Below are positions 25,601 to 37,586 of a stretch of 64,000 nt of DNA, one piece after another. Source of the DNA: Eimeria necatrix. Taxonomy: Eukaryota > Apicomplexa > Conoidasida > Eucoccidiorida > Eimeriidae. The DNA lies in contig NW_013651882.1 in assembly GCF_000499385.1 (NCBI RefSeq), forward strand, positions 31,692 through 95,691, in the 5' to 3' direction. Below the pieces are notes generated by a model. The model saw nothing but the letters and a program-made list of their open reading frames with translations. It was not told the origin of the DNA and did not search any database. The translations under genes were made by a program, and so were the position numbers. Within the stretch, counting starts at the first letter, position 1, and the number at the start of each line of letters is the position of its first letter.

Positions 25601-27242
25601 TGGAACAAGCACCTTGAATCCCGCATCCTTGAGCATTCGGATAGCCTTTATTGCGTCCCTGCGAGTGCAGCCTCTGTTGATGTACTGCAGCACATTGTCA
25701 TCCACGTGCTGCACGCCAATCTGGACACGAGTACATCCAAAACGTCGTAGCCGGCGCAACTCGTAGCGTGTAATAAAGTCAGGTCGAGTTTCCTGCACAC
25801 TCAAGCTGTCAGTCAATCAGTATTACAATCGAAGTTATATTTTCACAGCATAACAGTGGAATCAAGAACTTCCTGAAGCTGCGCCTCATGACCTTAGCAG
25901 CACTGCTGGACCTATTTGTGGGCGGCAGCGCACCAAAGTTAGTCCTACAATACGGCAGTCCGCTGTCTCATTTAGGCTCTGCTCCTCTTCTAAGGAGAGG
26001 CTGCATCCAGCAAAAAAGCACAGCAGCCACGCACCTTACAACACCGCACAATTCATTCCTTCTCAACTGCAACTTGGCTGACACAGGCGTGAATCCTGTA
26101 TGGTGGAAAAGAACGGGACAAAACGGCTTACGGTTGCCGAACTGGCTCTGGTGCTCCGAAGACATTAGCAGCGTAGTAGATGTCGCGGATGAACTCCTCC
26201 TGGTAGTCTTGGGGATATCTAGAGTTGCGGCAAAAATACATTGCATGGTATATGCTCATGCAACTAAGTACGCAGGCTCCTCGTTACGCAAATTAAGTCT
26301 AGTTGCAACAGCGATGAGCCCTCACCCGCTCCACGTGCCTCCAAGAACAAGAATTTCAATCTTGTCAACGACATGGCCATTCCGCTTTAGCGTCTCTGCT
26401 CTGTCTTTAAACTGTTTCAGGGGGCTCCACCCGTTTTGGTTTGCTCGCAGCACTGCCGGTTCAGTTGATAGATACGATCGCGGTTGCCCCGGCTCATTTG
26501 GACAGTAGTGGCAGTCTTGCGGGCAGGAAAAACGCCCTGGTGCCGTCAGCACCGTAATCACAATAACGCCACTGTTTGTACGCACGGCTTTTCTTCGCAT
26601 CAAGCTCTCTAGCATTGGATCGCGCAGACGGTTTGCAGGGCCCCCAAATTCCGTTTCTTCCTGGTTGCATAAACCCAGAGACGCGTCCCCTTGGCATTGC
26701 TCGAGATTGGCCTCTGCAGCAATGAAACGATTGTACGCAGTCACCAGCTGCGCTTTAGCTGGCGCAACCTTGTACTTTTTCCTAAGGGATTGCATAGCAG
26801 CATCGAACTCTCTGCTTGTTTTGGGCTTCATCTTAAGCAAATCCGCGAGAAAGGCGCTCGCAGTCTCGTCCTGCATTTCATTCTTCACGCCTGGGTCATA
26901 TGTTTCCCATTCTTGCATACACTTTCTGAAGGACTCCAGGTGCTTCCTTCTGTGGGGATCCTCCAGATCTTCCTTTACGAGCCTTTTTACATCACCACAA
27001 CGGGCTTCGAAACCTGGACAAGTGGCAGGGAACCACGAATGCAAGGTCTCTTCTTCTATAGCATCATTGTTATCTACTAAGTCAACGGGCTCGGAAGGAC
27101 CAGTTTGAGGCTCCAGATTTTGATTAGTTGGCATTGCTTCATGCGCCGAGGGTGCGCTGGAGGTAATCATTGCCGCTAGGGCGGCGTTTACTCCCTCCTC
27201 TATTCGTTTAAGGCGAATGCCTTCAGGGTGTTGATGCGACAC
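22679..27242 (-). CDS. ELP3: Elongator complex protein 3 (radical SAM + GNAT), tail-anchored
   Basis: This multi-exon gene encodes the catalytic subunit of Elongator, which modifies wobble uridines of tRNA using a radical-SAM domain and an acetyl-CoA-binding GNAT domain. Exons read on the minus strand include 27242-26322, with the iron-sulphur motif CPQDCHYC, EPGQPRSYL and ILVLGGTWS. The next exon, near 26228-26140, reads YPQDYQEEFIRDIYYAANVF and joins in phase. Later pieces carry ETRPDF...GVQH (about 25790-25610), HLMPDLP...KIYPC (25470-25350), INR-type RVVRDIPN (about 25000-24930), RELHVYGE (about 24150), GFGRRLIQAAE (about 23830) and AVIAGIGSREYY (about 23370). The last exon ends with a 17-20-residue hydrophobic stretch and RRRH. 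Toxoplasma Elp3 is known to be a tail-anchored mitochondrial outer-membrane protein, and this tail fits that. The 5' end is uncertain: the frame is open upstream of 27242 without an ATG, so a further 5' exon is likely. Confidence 0.92.
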
Positions 27243-28578
27243 AGTTATGTTGGGAATATCGGCTGCTGATTGGTGATCAAGTATCCATACGCCTTCCTTA
27301 TGCTCTCAAAGAAAGCATAATGGGAAGCCTCGGGAAAGGAGGAGAGCCAGTTACAAACGATCAGGCATTGAAATATGCGTCATCTAGGCAGACTCCTACT
27401 TGGATGAGATACCTGAGAGCTACAAATGTTACAGGCCGACTTACAATAGTTGCACTAGAACATAGAGAACAGGAAACGAAGAGACACTGCCGAAGCTACG
27501 TAATGAATGACCCGTCATTCTCTTCGCGATAAGGAAAATAAAAAATATGCTCAGTTTATTCATGACGTATCAAGTGTAAAATAAGCGACGGCCACTCTTC
27601 CGGGCTTCCGCGTACTAGCGCTCCACCGGCAGGCTTGTGGGGCCAGACTACGTCGTGCATAGAGACTGGTAAAGGGGAGTCATATTCTGCTCTGACAATG
27701 TTTATATTGCATCATTTCGCCTTCAGGCGATAATAAAAAACCGTCTGGCAGTGCTACTGCTTCTTCATGGAGTTCTTGCTCCTGTTTGCGGTACTCGACT
27801 TCCACCTTGTCTACGCCGATCCTCAACAAGAAGGGCCCACTGATCACTCTACAGCCTCCTTCAGCAAGGTCGTTGTCTAGAGATTTCTCCAGTGTCAAAG
27901 TCTCGTTGCTTTTTACGCTGGGAGTGAAGCTTCCCGAGACCCTCCGCACTGCTCGCAAGAGCGCAACAGACGAGAGCTCCCGGCCCCTCCACCGTTTGAT
28001 AGAGGCATAGTGCATGCTAGAAGCACTGCAACTAGTTGATGTTAACTATACTTTGCTTCGCCCTCTGAAAGCTCATGCGATTTCAACTAAGTGGAGGACA
28101 AAGGCCGGGCAAAGTTCGTCCCCGAGACACAACTAATCCACAACTAAACTACGGCCGCAAGCACCCGTCTGGGCTACGGCGCGTATGGCTAGAGACAAAA
28201 TGAAGGTGCAAATGTACGCGGTGCGAGCGGATGTCCACAGTAAATATGCTTTCCGTCTGTGCGCATACATACAGTATAACAATAGTGTGAGGCAAAAGAA
28301 CAGAGCGGCGTTCTACTCGTGTGCAACCAGCATTTAGGAGCTGGTAAGCCGACTGGCAACTCAATCACTCGGACTCACAAGCACACAAACGTCCGCAGTC
28401 TTGCGCAACGAAAAACACAGCGCTACATGCAGCGCGTCCTGGTCCCGAAGTGCGCTGTTGCTAACCCCATATGAATCAAAAGAAGTCAACCCATCCCTGA
28501 GTTCACTGGTTCTTTATGAGTCAAATGCGGAAGGTGCCGCGGCAACTGATCCTAAAAACAAAACGGCCACGAGGTTGT
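27243..28578. other. spacer between Elp3 and USP genes
   Basis: This is a same-strand spacer of about 1.3 kb. It probably holds the Elp3 promoter and 5' exon and the USP 3' untranslated region. One short frame at 27680-28015 is listed separately. Nothing else is recognisable. Confidence 0.4.
27680..28015 (-). CDS. small hypothetical protein, 111 codons
   Basis: This ATG-started frame of 111 codons lies between two clear minus-strand genes. The first 30 residues are basic with hydrophobic spacing and could form a mitochondrial presequence. The second half is acidic (ELHEEAVALPDG). No domain is recognised. It could be an independent small gene, part of the untranscribed spacer, or a 5' exon belonging to the Elp3 locus. 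The coding evidence is only the open frame and protein-like composition. Confidence 0.3.
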   Translation of the reverse strand: MHYASIKRWRGRELSSVALLRAVRRVSGSFTPSVKSNETLTLEKSLDNDLAEGGCRVISGPFLLRIGVDKVEVEYRKQEQELHEEAVALPDGFLLSPEGEMMQYKHCQSRI

Positions 28579-31500
28579 TCAGTGGAACCTAAGTTTACTG
28601 GCCGGGCTGTCCCTGTGTTCTGAGCTGCATTGTCTTTCTGCACCGTTGATTCTGCTGTAAAAGAGGCAGTAGGCCTCTGCAGAAAGAACTTCCCCGTCCG
28701 ATACGGGGAGAACCAATCCATCATCGAAGCGAAACCACTGCAGGGCAAAGATAGCCAGACAGTCACGGGGATGACGACACACGGGTTGACGACATATGCC
28801 GAACCAAGCGAAAATCAAGCCTACCAGCATACGGCAGGTGCGGCTGTCTACAAAAATGGGTAAACTTACCTCTGTGCCGTCTTCGTCTCCTTCGGATATT
28901 ACTGATCTCAACTGTCTAAACGGCGATTCATGCGCAACCCCTCGTGGAGATGACCCTGAGGCATGAGCCAAGGTCGGGCAGGTAGGATGCCTCAAAGAGG
29001 GGCAGGCGAAGCTTGTAATGCTCCTTAGAAGGCCAATGCGCTTGAGAAATTCAGATGGCGAACACGCCGAGCTTCGGGGGGTCTCAGGACGTCCGGAAGC
29101 TGCCCCAGCAGCTGATGAAAGACCGACAGGGAGCATGAATCTCTTCCGTCGGACATATGCCACGTAGTGGCCCGACTGACAACTGCTGCCGTTGTGTTCA
29201 ATCACCGCAATCAAACGAAAGGTGGCAGATCCCCTGCATGACAGAACAAAGTGTACCTTTAAACTCTCAATTCCTTGTTAGCGTGGGGTGGTCCCAGAAA
29301 AGAACGCAGTCACCACTCACTGATTAAAATCAGGCAATATACGTAGAAAACTAACTCAGTACATAGAGCTGCAAGGGAAGGAGAATATAACTATTCTAAT
29401 TTGCGCGTTAATTCCTTCTGCAATGTGCGCCGAACCCCTTCGTTTTCATGACAAGTTCATCGAGCGGGAATTCCACGCGAGTCCGTCTCTTTTGACCGGA
29501 GGCAGAAAACCGCTTTATCTGCACCAATAAAACTCTGGGTGGATGCGTGTATCTGATGGTCCTATGTGCCTTGCAAGCAGCGGTGTGACAACTGCTGCAG
29601 CTGAAGTCGAGCTCCTCAGCGCCAAAGAAGTCTTCCAATAAATCGTTCAGGGACACTCGCTGGGCAATCAAGGGGAGAGGCAAAGACAAATCCCACGCTG
29701 GCTCGAATATGAACAAAGAGCGCTTGCACCACGCACACTGAATTTCGCTGCAAAGCTGCAGACACGCAGCAGAAACGCGCATACAGTCCCAACAATAAAA
29801 TGTGATTCGCCACAAGCCATTCAATGAAATACAATTCAAAATACAAGTACACCGGACCACTAACTACATGTGTCTATGCTCTGAAAACTGTCTAGCCTTA
29901 ATCTAAACTCAAACAAAAGAACCGTGAGCTTTAGATACGCAAGTTCTTGCCTGTCCAGCAAAAAAGTCTGCCATGGGGGACTCTTGCTCTTTGAGGTACT
30001 CCCTCCACTTTTTCTCAGCAAGTTCTGCGTTCTTCATACCGTCTCTGACTGCTTCTCCTGGATCTCCACTCTCTCCTGCCTCACCCGTAAAGCTGGGTGA
30101 ACACAAAGAGCTGGGCCTGCTGCAAGGTTCCTGCAGGCGTTTGCAGAAAGACGCTCCATTGGCCACTTTCTCAGGGCTCATATCGCCTGACTTTGTTTCA
30201 TACCCCATCAGGTTCCTCTGCTTGCCGTCAGCAACGGTAGGCGGAGAGCGGACAGGACCCGAAGTCATCAGAACCGAAGGCTCTAGAGCATCGCCATGAG
30301 ACCCTGCCTGTAGCTGCAACAGCTGTTCTGCTGCTGCTGCTTCTTCTCTCTGCTGCAGCAGGCAAAAGAGAAACAACTAACTCGTGCGGCAAGAATGCGC
30401 GTAGTACGCTGTTTAACCGTTTACTCGTGTGGCAAAATACCTCAAGAGGGCACGCTCACAGGTGCACCTGCCAGGCTTCCAGCCCATGATACCATGATAC
30501 CAACGGCAGCAATAACGCAAGAACCCACCAATCTGCAACTTTTGAGTATTTCATGAATTAAATCGATGAGGCTCCTAAGGAACTCATGGCAGTCTTGTTG
30601 CTGCTGCATGTTGCAATCATTAAGAAGGAGACCTGCAAGAGGAGCCACGAGAGCTTTCCTGAATCTTTCCGGCCGAATGGTGCCGGGCTGCACAGAAACT
30701 ACTTGTTGGAGCTGCTGGTGCTGCTCTGGTTTGCAAGTGGCAGCAGAATTTGATTCTCTCGGTCTCTGAGCGGCCAACCCTTCGGTGGGTTGATCTGCGC
30801 TCGCTAGAGGCCGAATGCTGGGACAGCACCTGGACATACACATCCACCATATAAACAAATTACCATTAGTCCCCCAAAATTGTAGCCGGACATATACACT
30901 TAACGACAAAGTCAACAGAGAGGGGACTTCACTCTTAGCTCACGTCAGCCTGCATAGCAAAGTGAAGAATTCTCTAAGAAGAAATCGTCGCTGGTTCTCG
31001 TCAAGAGATCCGAGACACTCTGGCTGATGCTTGCTCCTTCTTTGTTGCTGGAGGCGCAGCTGCCGCAGTAGATGCTGGTAATGTGGCCGCTGACGCTGCA
31101 GCGACTCCCATTGCTGCAAAGCCTGTGACCGTCCATGGTGTTGCTCGAGTTCTTGAGGCTGCTGACCTTGAGCTTCTTCACTCTGTGGTGACGCAGTTGT
31201 GCTACTACAGGCCGCAGCTGCCGCAGCAATAACCGCACCGTCGTCTTCTCCGGGAAGCTTGTCACACTCCCTGGAACTTTTCCAGTGGGTTCCACTAAAG
31301 CCTGGCTCTGGTGGCAAGCCAGCTTGAAGCGACGCTACGAAGCAGGGAATGCCAGCAAGTGCTTGGAGAGCCGCGTTAAGAAAACACGTGTTTTTGAGGT
31401 TGGCAAGACCGCGAGGGAAAAGCGACCCATCATCTGTGCAAACAGATGGCCGAAAAAAGAACAAGCATCACAAAAAACGTAAACCCTATTCATCTTTCAA

Positions 31501-33540
31501 CCCAAAAACCCAAAAGCTGAAAAATCGCTGAAGAGAGGGTGAGCCTAAAAGTCACAAAGCACGTTGATGTAAATGCCAATCATCTCTGAGCTTCCCTCTA
31601 CAAAACTTCACCGTGGCGCTGAATGTACCTGGCGGCACCTCCTGCTGTTTTCTCCTTGCTTTGTACTGAGAAGGGGTAAGGGAAGGGGAGTTTTCCCTTT
31701 GAATTTCCATTCTGCGCTGTGCCGCCTCCCCAAAACAGCCCATAGAGAAGGCCATACGTTGCAACCTGCTAGGAGCCCTTCGCGATCCTCCCCATTCCAT
31801 GCCACTGCTGCTGCTGTTAAGGGCAGCGCCTCTATCCTTCTTCTCGTCTGCTGGCTGCAGCAGGCAGCATGACTCCCACTCGATGTCGTCTTGCTCCTGC
31901 TGCTGGTGCTGTTGTTGGTGTTCCTGTTTCTCATCCTTCCTGTTTTGCAACTGAGTTTGTTGCGGTGTTTCCGATTGGTTACTTCTGCTGCTGCTTTTGC
32001 GCCTTAACCACGCTGTGCGCTCCTTCCCGTGGGATCTATGTTTCATAAGCAAACCCAAAGCAAGCCGTCGGACAAAGTCCCGAGGCTTCTGCGGCTGCTG
32101 CACATGCGTTTCTTGCTGCGGTTGGTTCTGTCCCTGTTTTTGCACAGTTTCGCATTGCCCGTCCGGATGCTGCTGCAGCATACACCGCAGCTCATTTTGC
32201 CTTTGCGTTCCGTTGTGTTCCTTCTGTTGAAAAGCGCCGTGCAAGTCCAGCCCAGTACTCGCAGGGGGAAGCATCTCGTCTGCAATCACGGTGCTTACGG
32301 CAGTTTTCTCCTGTGGGCGATTAGCGGTAGCGAAGAGCTCCGCAGATGCTTCCTCCAGAAAAGGCACACTCCCACCCTTCCTCTGATTCTCCGTGTTTCT
32401 ATCAATGACCCGGCTGTCACTGTCTCTGTGGGCTATCAAGCAATGCCCGCACGCACTGTTGGGGCCTCGATCAGCGAGTGGCTGGGCGTCTATTCGTACG
32501 TCATCTCCTGTAAACATTCGTTTTGCTCCCGCATTCACTGCGCTTGCTGCTGATGCTGCTTCTGTTCTTGCTGTTGCTCCTTCCGGAGATCCTCGCCGTA
32601 CACAGATACCAGAAGGGCTCACAGACTTGCTGGCTCGAAACTTAATACTACTAAGAAACGTGCATGGAATATCCGGGATATAGGGAAACTTCGAGGGCCG
32701 CTGAGGTTTACCGTGCCTGCTCGTATTGCTGCTGCTTCTGCTGCTGCTGTGGCTGCTGCTTTCATCTGAAACGTCGCAATCCTCACAGGTGTCGTTCGTC
32801 CTCGTGCTGCTCCCACTGGTTTTCTGTGGAGCGACCACTGAACGTGCTTCGTCGCCTCCATTTGCTGCTGTTGTAAGTTCCGGCGCGGTAGCTTCAATAG
32901 CTGCGACATTTTCAGCCGGAGCAGCACTATTTGCAGCAGCAGGGCTATGAGGTTTTATGGGACTCTGATTTCTCTTTGCTGCTCCTCTGAGCTGCTGCAA
33001 CATTTCAACAGACGGTACCCTCGCAAGCCTAAGAGGCCAGCGGTCCTCGCTGTCGCTATCTCCCAGAGGCAATACCGGGGAGACCAACAGCATCTCCTGC
33101 AGTTTGCACTGCTGCTGCGCGTGTCGTTTGTCCTCTTCGGAAGCTCGAGCGACCCGCGGGTCCCCCAGCCGCCTGTGCGGAGGGGAAACGCACTGCGGAG
33201 CCCCTGTTTCAGACACTCTAATTTCTGATTCTGCGTGCTCTGGCGTCCCTCCTGCAGCTGTAGCAGCACCACTGGCTGAGTTCGCAGCTGCAGGAGCAGG
33301 CGGCGACGGAGGTGGTGTTGCAGCAGCTCTGTAGGGGGTTTCCCACGCTGAGTGCCAGGGTCTCCTCTCGCAGCCGTCGTGAGATGCCTCAAAACGCGGC
33401 AGAGGAGATTCCCCACTACGTACGGAAGCTGAAGTGCTCGTGAGAGCGCTGAGCTCCTCTTGCCCACGGCCCCCCAGAGACTCTCCTTGGGTCCTAGTCG
33501 AGGACCCACTGTCCTGAAAAGTCATGAGTCCTTCCTGCAT
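28579..33540 (-). CDS. ubiquitin-specific protease (USP/UBP, peptidase C19)
   Basis: This deubiquitinase cleaves ubiquitin from proteins. The first exon, 33540-31629, gives about 637 residues of low-complexity Ser/Gln/Ala/Glu-rich sequence. It joins in phase (CCAG|GT donor, CACAG acceptor) to exon 31433-30944, which opens the catalytic domain with LANLKNTCFLNAALQAL; the cysteine is the predicted nucleophile. Exon 3 (from 30829) has QQQDCHEFLRSLID. An exon of about 30353-29950 is a non-conserved insertion ending ADFFAGQARTC. The next, at about 29745-29440, carries CAWC...FEPAWDLSLPLP and CSSC, a zinc-binding CxxC pair. The His box GSSCQSGHYVAYV is at about 29190, and the terminal exon has WFRFDDG and EAYCLFYSR. 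All catalytic boxes are present, so it should be active. The glycine of the usual Cys-box NLGNTC is lysine here. The C-terminal exon joins in phase 0 to the His-box exon through a GTAAGT donor. Confidence 0.92.
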
Positions 33541-36123
33541 ATTAGGGGGATAGTACCAAAAGACACATCGCTCACTCCAGCCCAGCCAAGTCGGCTGGCG
33601 GAGGAGCCTCTGCTGCTACTCTTGCTGGTGCCGCTTTCCCGTCGCCACCGCTACTCGCGTGGTACCTGCTCGCGTGTCCTCTGTAGGCAAGAGCAGGTCT
33701 GAAAATTCACGGAGACCGCGAAGTGATATTCTCAACATGGGTGCGTCTTGAAAAGCAGTGCAGTACCCCATGCTTGTCTGCTCTAGCAAGACCTGTGTGA
33801 GAAGCCCACGGAGACGGATGCGTGTGGATGATTGAGCTCATCCTGCGGTTCTGCTCTTCTCCTCCCTGCTGTTGTTGCTGCCCTCACTGCTTCGCATGCA
33901 GCTTACGGCGGCGCTGCTGCTGTCACTTCTACTTGTGTTGCTCGTGCTGCTGCGGGTGCCCGCATCACAAAGGTGGCGTCTGGCCTGTTGCGGTGTAGCG
34001 TTTTTGCCGCTCTCGGGTGTTGTTGACGCTGCAGCCGTCCGCCTTGCAGACCTTTAGTATATTGGATTACTATGCTCGGTTCTGTCTTCAGCGTAAACTG
34101 AATGTACGAAGAAGGCACAGCAGGTCTCAGTGGGGAACTCTCTAAGAGGGGAGACCAGCTCAACAACGGGGGCTTCGCCAGGCTCACGCTCGGGCTCAAA
34201 GTGAACTGCAACGAGACAACTAGTAAAGCGCATCAAGGAGAACACTAACAGCTGTCGATACACGATACCCTCTCCGTCTCCACCACGCTATCTCACACTC
34301 AGACGAGCAGGGAAAAAATGTTGGAAAGTCCTGTCATTGAATGAGATGCGACGACGTTACTGAGCACGGTGTCAAAGAACGGATATTTATTCCACCATCC
34401 TTCAACTATATTGCATGAAGAGAATCGCTGAAAGACTATGACGTTCATTTGGACGGCAAAGAACCCCGCCCAAGATCAGGGCTGGGCAACAGAGACATCG
34501 CCTCGCTGCAGCAATGCAGCCTTCCAGCGTCAATACGTCGCCAACCAATTGGTTTTCACGGCTGAACTCTGTAATTTTAGGGAAATAACTTCGGTCAATT
34601 TAAAAACAGAGCTTCATAAGAAAGGAAACTCTAGCAGGGGAGGCCGCTACAAACCACCACGCGGGCAACAATTGGCTAAGCCCCTTGGTCGCGCCGTTTG
34701 TATTGCGAGGTGACTGATCCATTTCCCGCGCTTCTTTTTCAAAAGAGTTCCGTCAAAAGTGCTCTGTGCATGTGTGTTTTCGGAAAACCCGTCCTGGCAG
34801 GCGATTTAAAGGATAATCGCTGGATTTCTTCAAAGCGGCGGTTGGCTTCGTGTAATAAAGAGCCGCATGAGCAGGGTAGTTCGAGAGTAGTCTCCCTTCC
34901 GAAGGTTTCAGTTTATTTCTAGGAACTTTTGAGCTTACAGGCATCCAAGAGTGGCCCACAAAACAAGTCATGGCCTCTTCCACAATTAGGCGTCCGCGTA
35001 AGGCTGGACTTGAGATTTCACCTCATAGAGTTATGCAAATAACCTGGAAACCATGTGGTGCCTAGCCCTAGAACAGCAGGTCTACCGGGTATAGGCATCA
35101 CGGAGGACTGAAACAGACGGCATTTCGCGTACTTGGATTGTCAGTCACTGCTTAACTCTTCACTGTTTAACTCCTCCCGGGCCCTCCATAGGCCTGCCCC
35201 CATGGATAGCAAAGCAGATCAAGACAAAAAAAGGGAAACTGTGGCATTGATCTGCGTAGTAAGGCCCCGCGGGACGCTGTGCACCACTAGCTGCAGCAGG
35301 GGTGGGTGCACTGAAAATTGAAAAGGTTTTTGGGCAATGAACCAGTCTAGGCAAACGACAAAGATGCTGTAGTACGACACAACAAAAAGGATTAATTCGC
35401 TCTTGAAAGGCAGTGTAGTGAGGTGAGCCAAGTTTTCTTCCCCTCCCCGGAGCAGCACAGGGGTTGAGGATTGTGTTGAAGGCAACTCACGCAGCATTTA
35501 TGCAGCGTTTGGTAAATGTTTGTCTTCAAATCGGGGTACACGGCTGGCCGTATTCGGTGCAAGCTCCAAGACGCGCTGCTGGCACAATGAGGAAGCTCCT
35601 TAGCCTTTAGCAGCATTCTGTTGCACGGGCCATTGCCCCGTGAGCGTGTACCATTGAGGTATTGCCTGGCAGCCGGCGCCCAGCTTGAATCCTTTGGTAT
35701 TATTCTTATTTCTTTTACAGCTCCCCATGCTCTACAAGGACTAGAGAGTAGCGCCTACACGCTCCTTGTCCGTGCTTATTTGGGGCATTCATCTTCTACT
35801 TGTGTAGTCACTCTGGTGGATATTGGGCACCTTCTTTGGAAAATACACGAAATATTCGTCGTCAAATGATGGCTCCCAGGAGATTTTCTTTATATTCGAC
35901 ATCGAAATACCCAATAATAGGCGAAGATAACAGTGATAAGAAAAGTGCAGACCACTTGGAGAAGATCATAAGTTAGCGTCGGTCTGCGTTGTATCAGTGT
36001 CTTTGTGCGTTTCTGCCAGTGCTCACTCATCCCTATGCATCGCCGATTTTTGCTGAGTGCGCTAACTGCGGTGGATCGACAATATTTGGGGGCCCATTTA
36101 GGTGCCAAACAAAACTCCGTTAC
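33541..36123. other. spacer with possible further minus-strand exons
   Basis: This holds the USP promoter at the left. On the minus strand, candidate downstream exons of the secretory gene at 36124-37497 occur. They include a hydrophobic stretch near 35219-35497 and a frame at about 34210-34054 preceded by a good 3' splice site (CGTTGCAG), containing VELVSPLREFP. I could not link these in phase, so they are not annotated as coding. Confidence 0.3.
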
Positions 36124-37497
36124 AAATAAAAGCTTGTAATCTGCGAACACCAGTGGCGACTCGGTAGAGGACTGCAGGAGAAAAATAGAATAGTAAGTGT
36201 CAATGCTCTCCAAAAACATATTATTCACCTCCAGTGTATAACGGGTGCAAGCACTGCTCGCACCCAGATTAGTACGCAAGAGAGAAACACAGTTGTGGTC
36301 GCCACCCTCGTCTAGACGGATCGCCTCTACCACTTCAGAACAGGGACACCATACAAAGCACAGAGAGGAAACTCTCTGTCGATGTTGGCCCATATAACAG
36401 GCTTACTTTAAACGGAGAAACCCTTCGGGGTCTCTTCTGTGGCGTACCATTTTCTCCCCCTTGTCCCAACCGTGCAACTGTGGTGATGACAATGGGCTCC
36501 TAGCCCCTCGAAAACCGAGAGACCAACCAAAATCTTCTCTAGCCACTGTAGTGCACTCAAGCCGCATTGAATAGGTTTCCCCAGCTAGATTCCCGGATAG
36601 TCTCCAACAGAAGTCCGCCACCAAAGTCTCTATGGGCAACAACTAGTTAGCTTCAAACAAATAAGCCATGGCAGGGCCAAAAATTAGACTTCAAGATTTA
36701 TGTGGGCGTTCGTGGAACCGCAGTTGACTCCTACCGATTCCTTCATTCTTAAGCAATGTCCTACTCCTTTCCGGCTAGTTGACTGGCCTAATCTATTGGC
36801 GAACAAGTGGATTTGTCCGAGAAAACGGAAAGCAGGGCTTCAAGAAGAAAATTTCACGTTGCAAATCAACAACTTTTGGACTTGATGCATGAGCCGCACG
36901 CTGTTAGATTCCAGGAGAAGTAATTCCATACGTTGCACTGGTTCCAATGCAGGACCCTTACAGGAGTCTCGGCATACGTTTACAATATATTTTCAGAAGT
37001 GCAGGCACTTCAAAGTCGTATATCTTTATGAACGAACAGCTCCGATCCCTGTAGGCGTGCCTCCATAACAGTTCAGGCAACTCTCTACCATTGAAGCTCT
37101 TCATAGTCACTCAAATATCATTGTTGTGGTTCTGAGCACTAAAACATGAGATTTACGATAATTTAAAGTGACGGCAAATAGCCAGTGTGCTGAATTCGTC
37201 GTCACCGGCTTATCGAGTTTTTACCAGCGGCCCCACATGGCTTCTAATATCTTTGTGACGCAGCAGGGCTGTGTCACAGTAACCCTCACTGATTGTTTTA
37301 AATGAAATTTGTCGTTCTTTGAAGAGTCTAGATGCTCTCCAATGCTCATCAGGGTGGACGTGTACTAACTCGTTCGCCCCTCGCCGCTGCAATATTGAGC
37401 TCCATTCCACATAATCAGGCATACTTCCCGTACAGCAAAGTAGAAATAATCCTGCAAGAACGTGCTGCTTGCTGCTTCTCTGCCCGCTCCAGGACAT
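36124..37497 (-). CDS. unrecognised secretory protein, multi-exon, 3' end unresolved
   Basis: Four exons connect in phase on the minus strand: 37497-37290, 36629-36407, 36373 to about 36238 and about 36171-36124. Donors are GTGAGG, GTAAGC, GTGAAT and GTAACG. The ATG at 37497 is followed by a typical signal peptide: the polar MSWSGQRSSKQH, then the hydrophobic VLAGLFLLCCTGS. The mature part contains FKERQISFKTI, RLSGNLAGETY, SSPQLHGWDKGEK and RTNLG. Further exons probably lie between 36123 and about 34050, where a hydrophobic segment suggests a membrane anchor. I do not recognise the family. The lysyl-tRNA synthetase start lies 90 bp away in the opposite direction, so the two genes probably share a promoter region. 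Confidence 0.45.
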
Positions 37498-37586
37498 CAA
37501 ATTGCTTTTGCTGGAACCCCAACCCAATTTTTTCGGCACGCCACCCCGCAACCCTGTCCAGTTCGGTCAGTTCGTCTGCTAGCCAA
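37498..37586. promoter_or_regulatory. putative shared divergent promoter
   Basis: Only 89 bp separate the predicted start codon of the minus-strand secretory protein (37497) from that of lysyl-tRNA synthetase (37587). Core promoter and 5' leaders of both genes must overlap this interval, or lie within the first exon of the other gene. No specific element is identified. Confidence 0.35.

Noticed and set aside
32029..32553. Plus-strand 174-codon frame opposite the USP first exon
   Set aside because: It is antisense to the long low-complexity exon that joins in phase to the USP catalytic domain, and has no domain or splice support.
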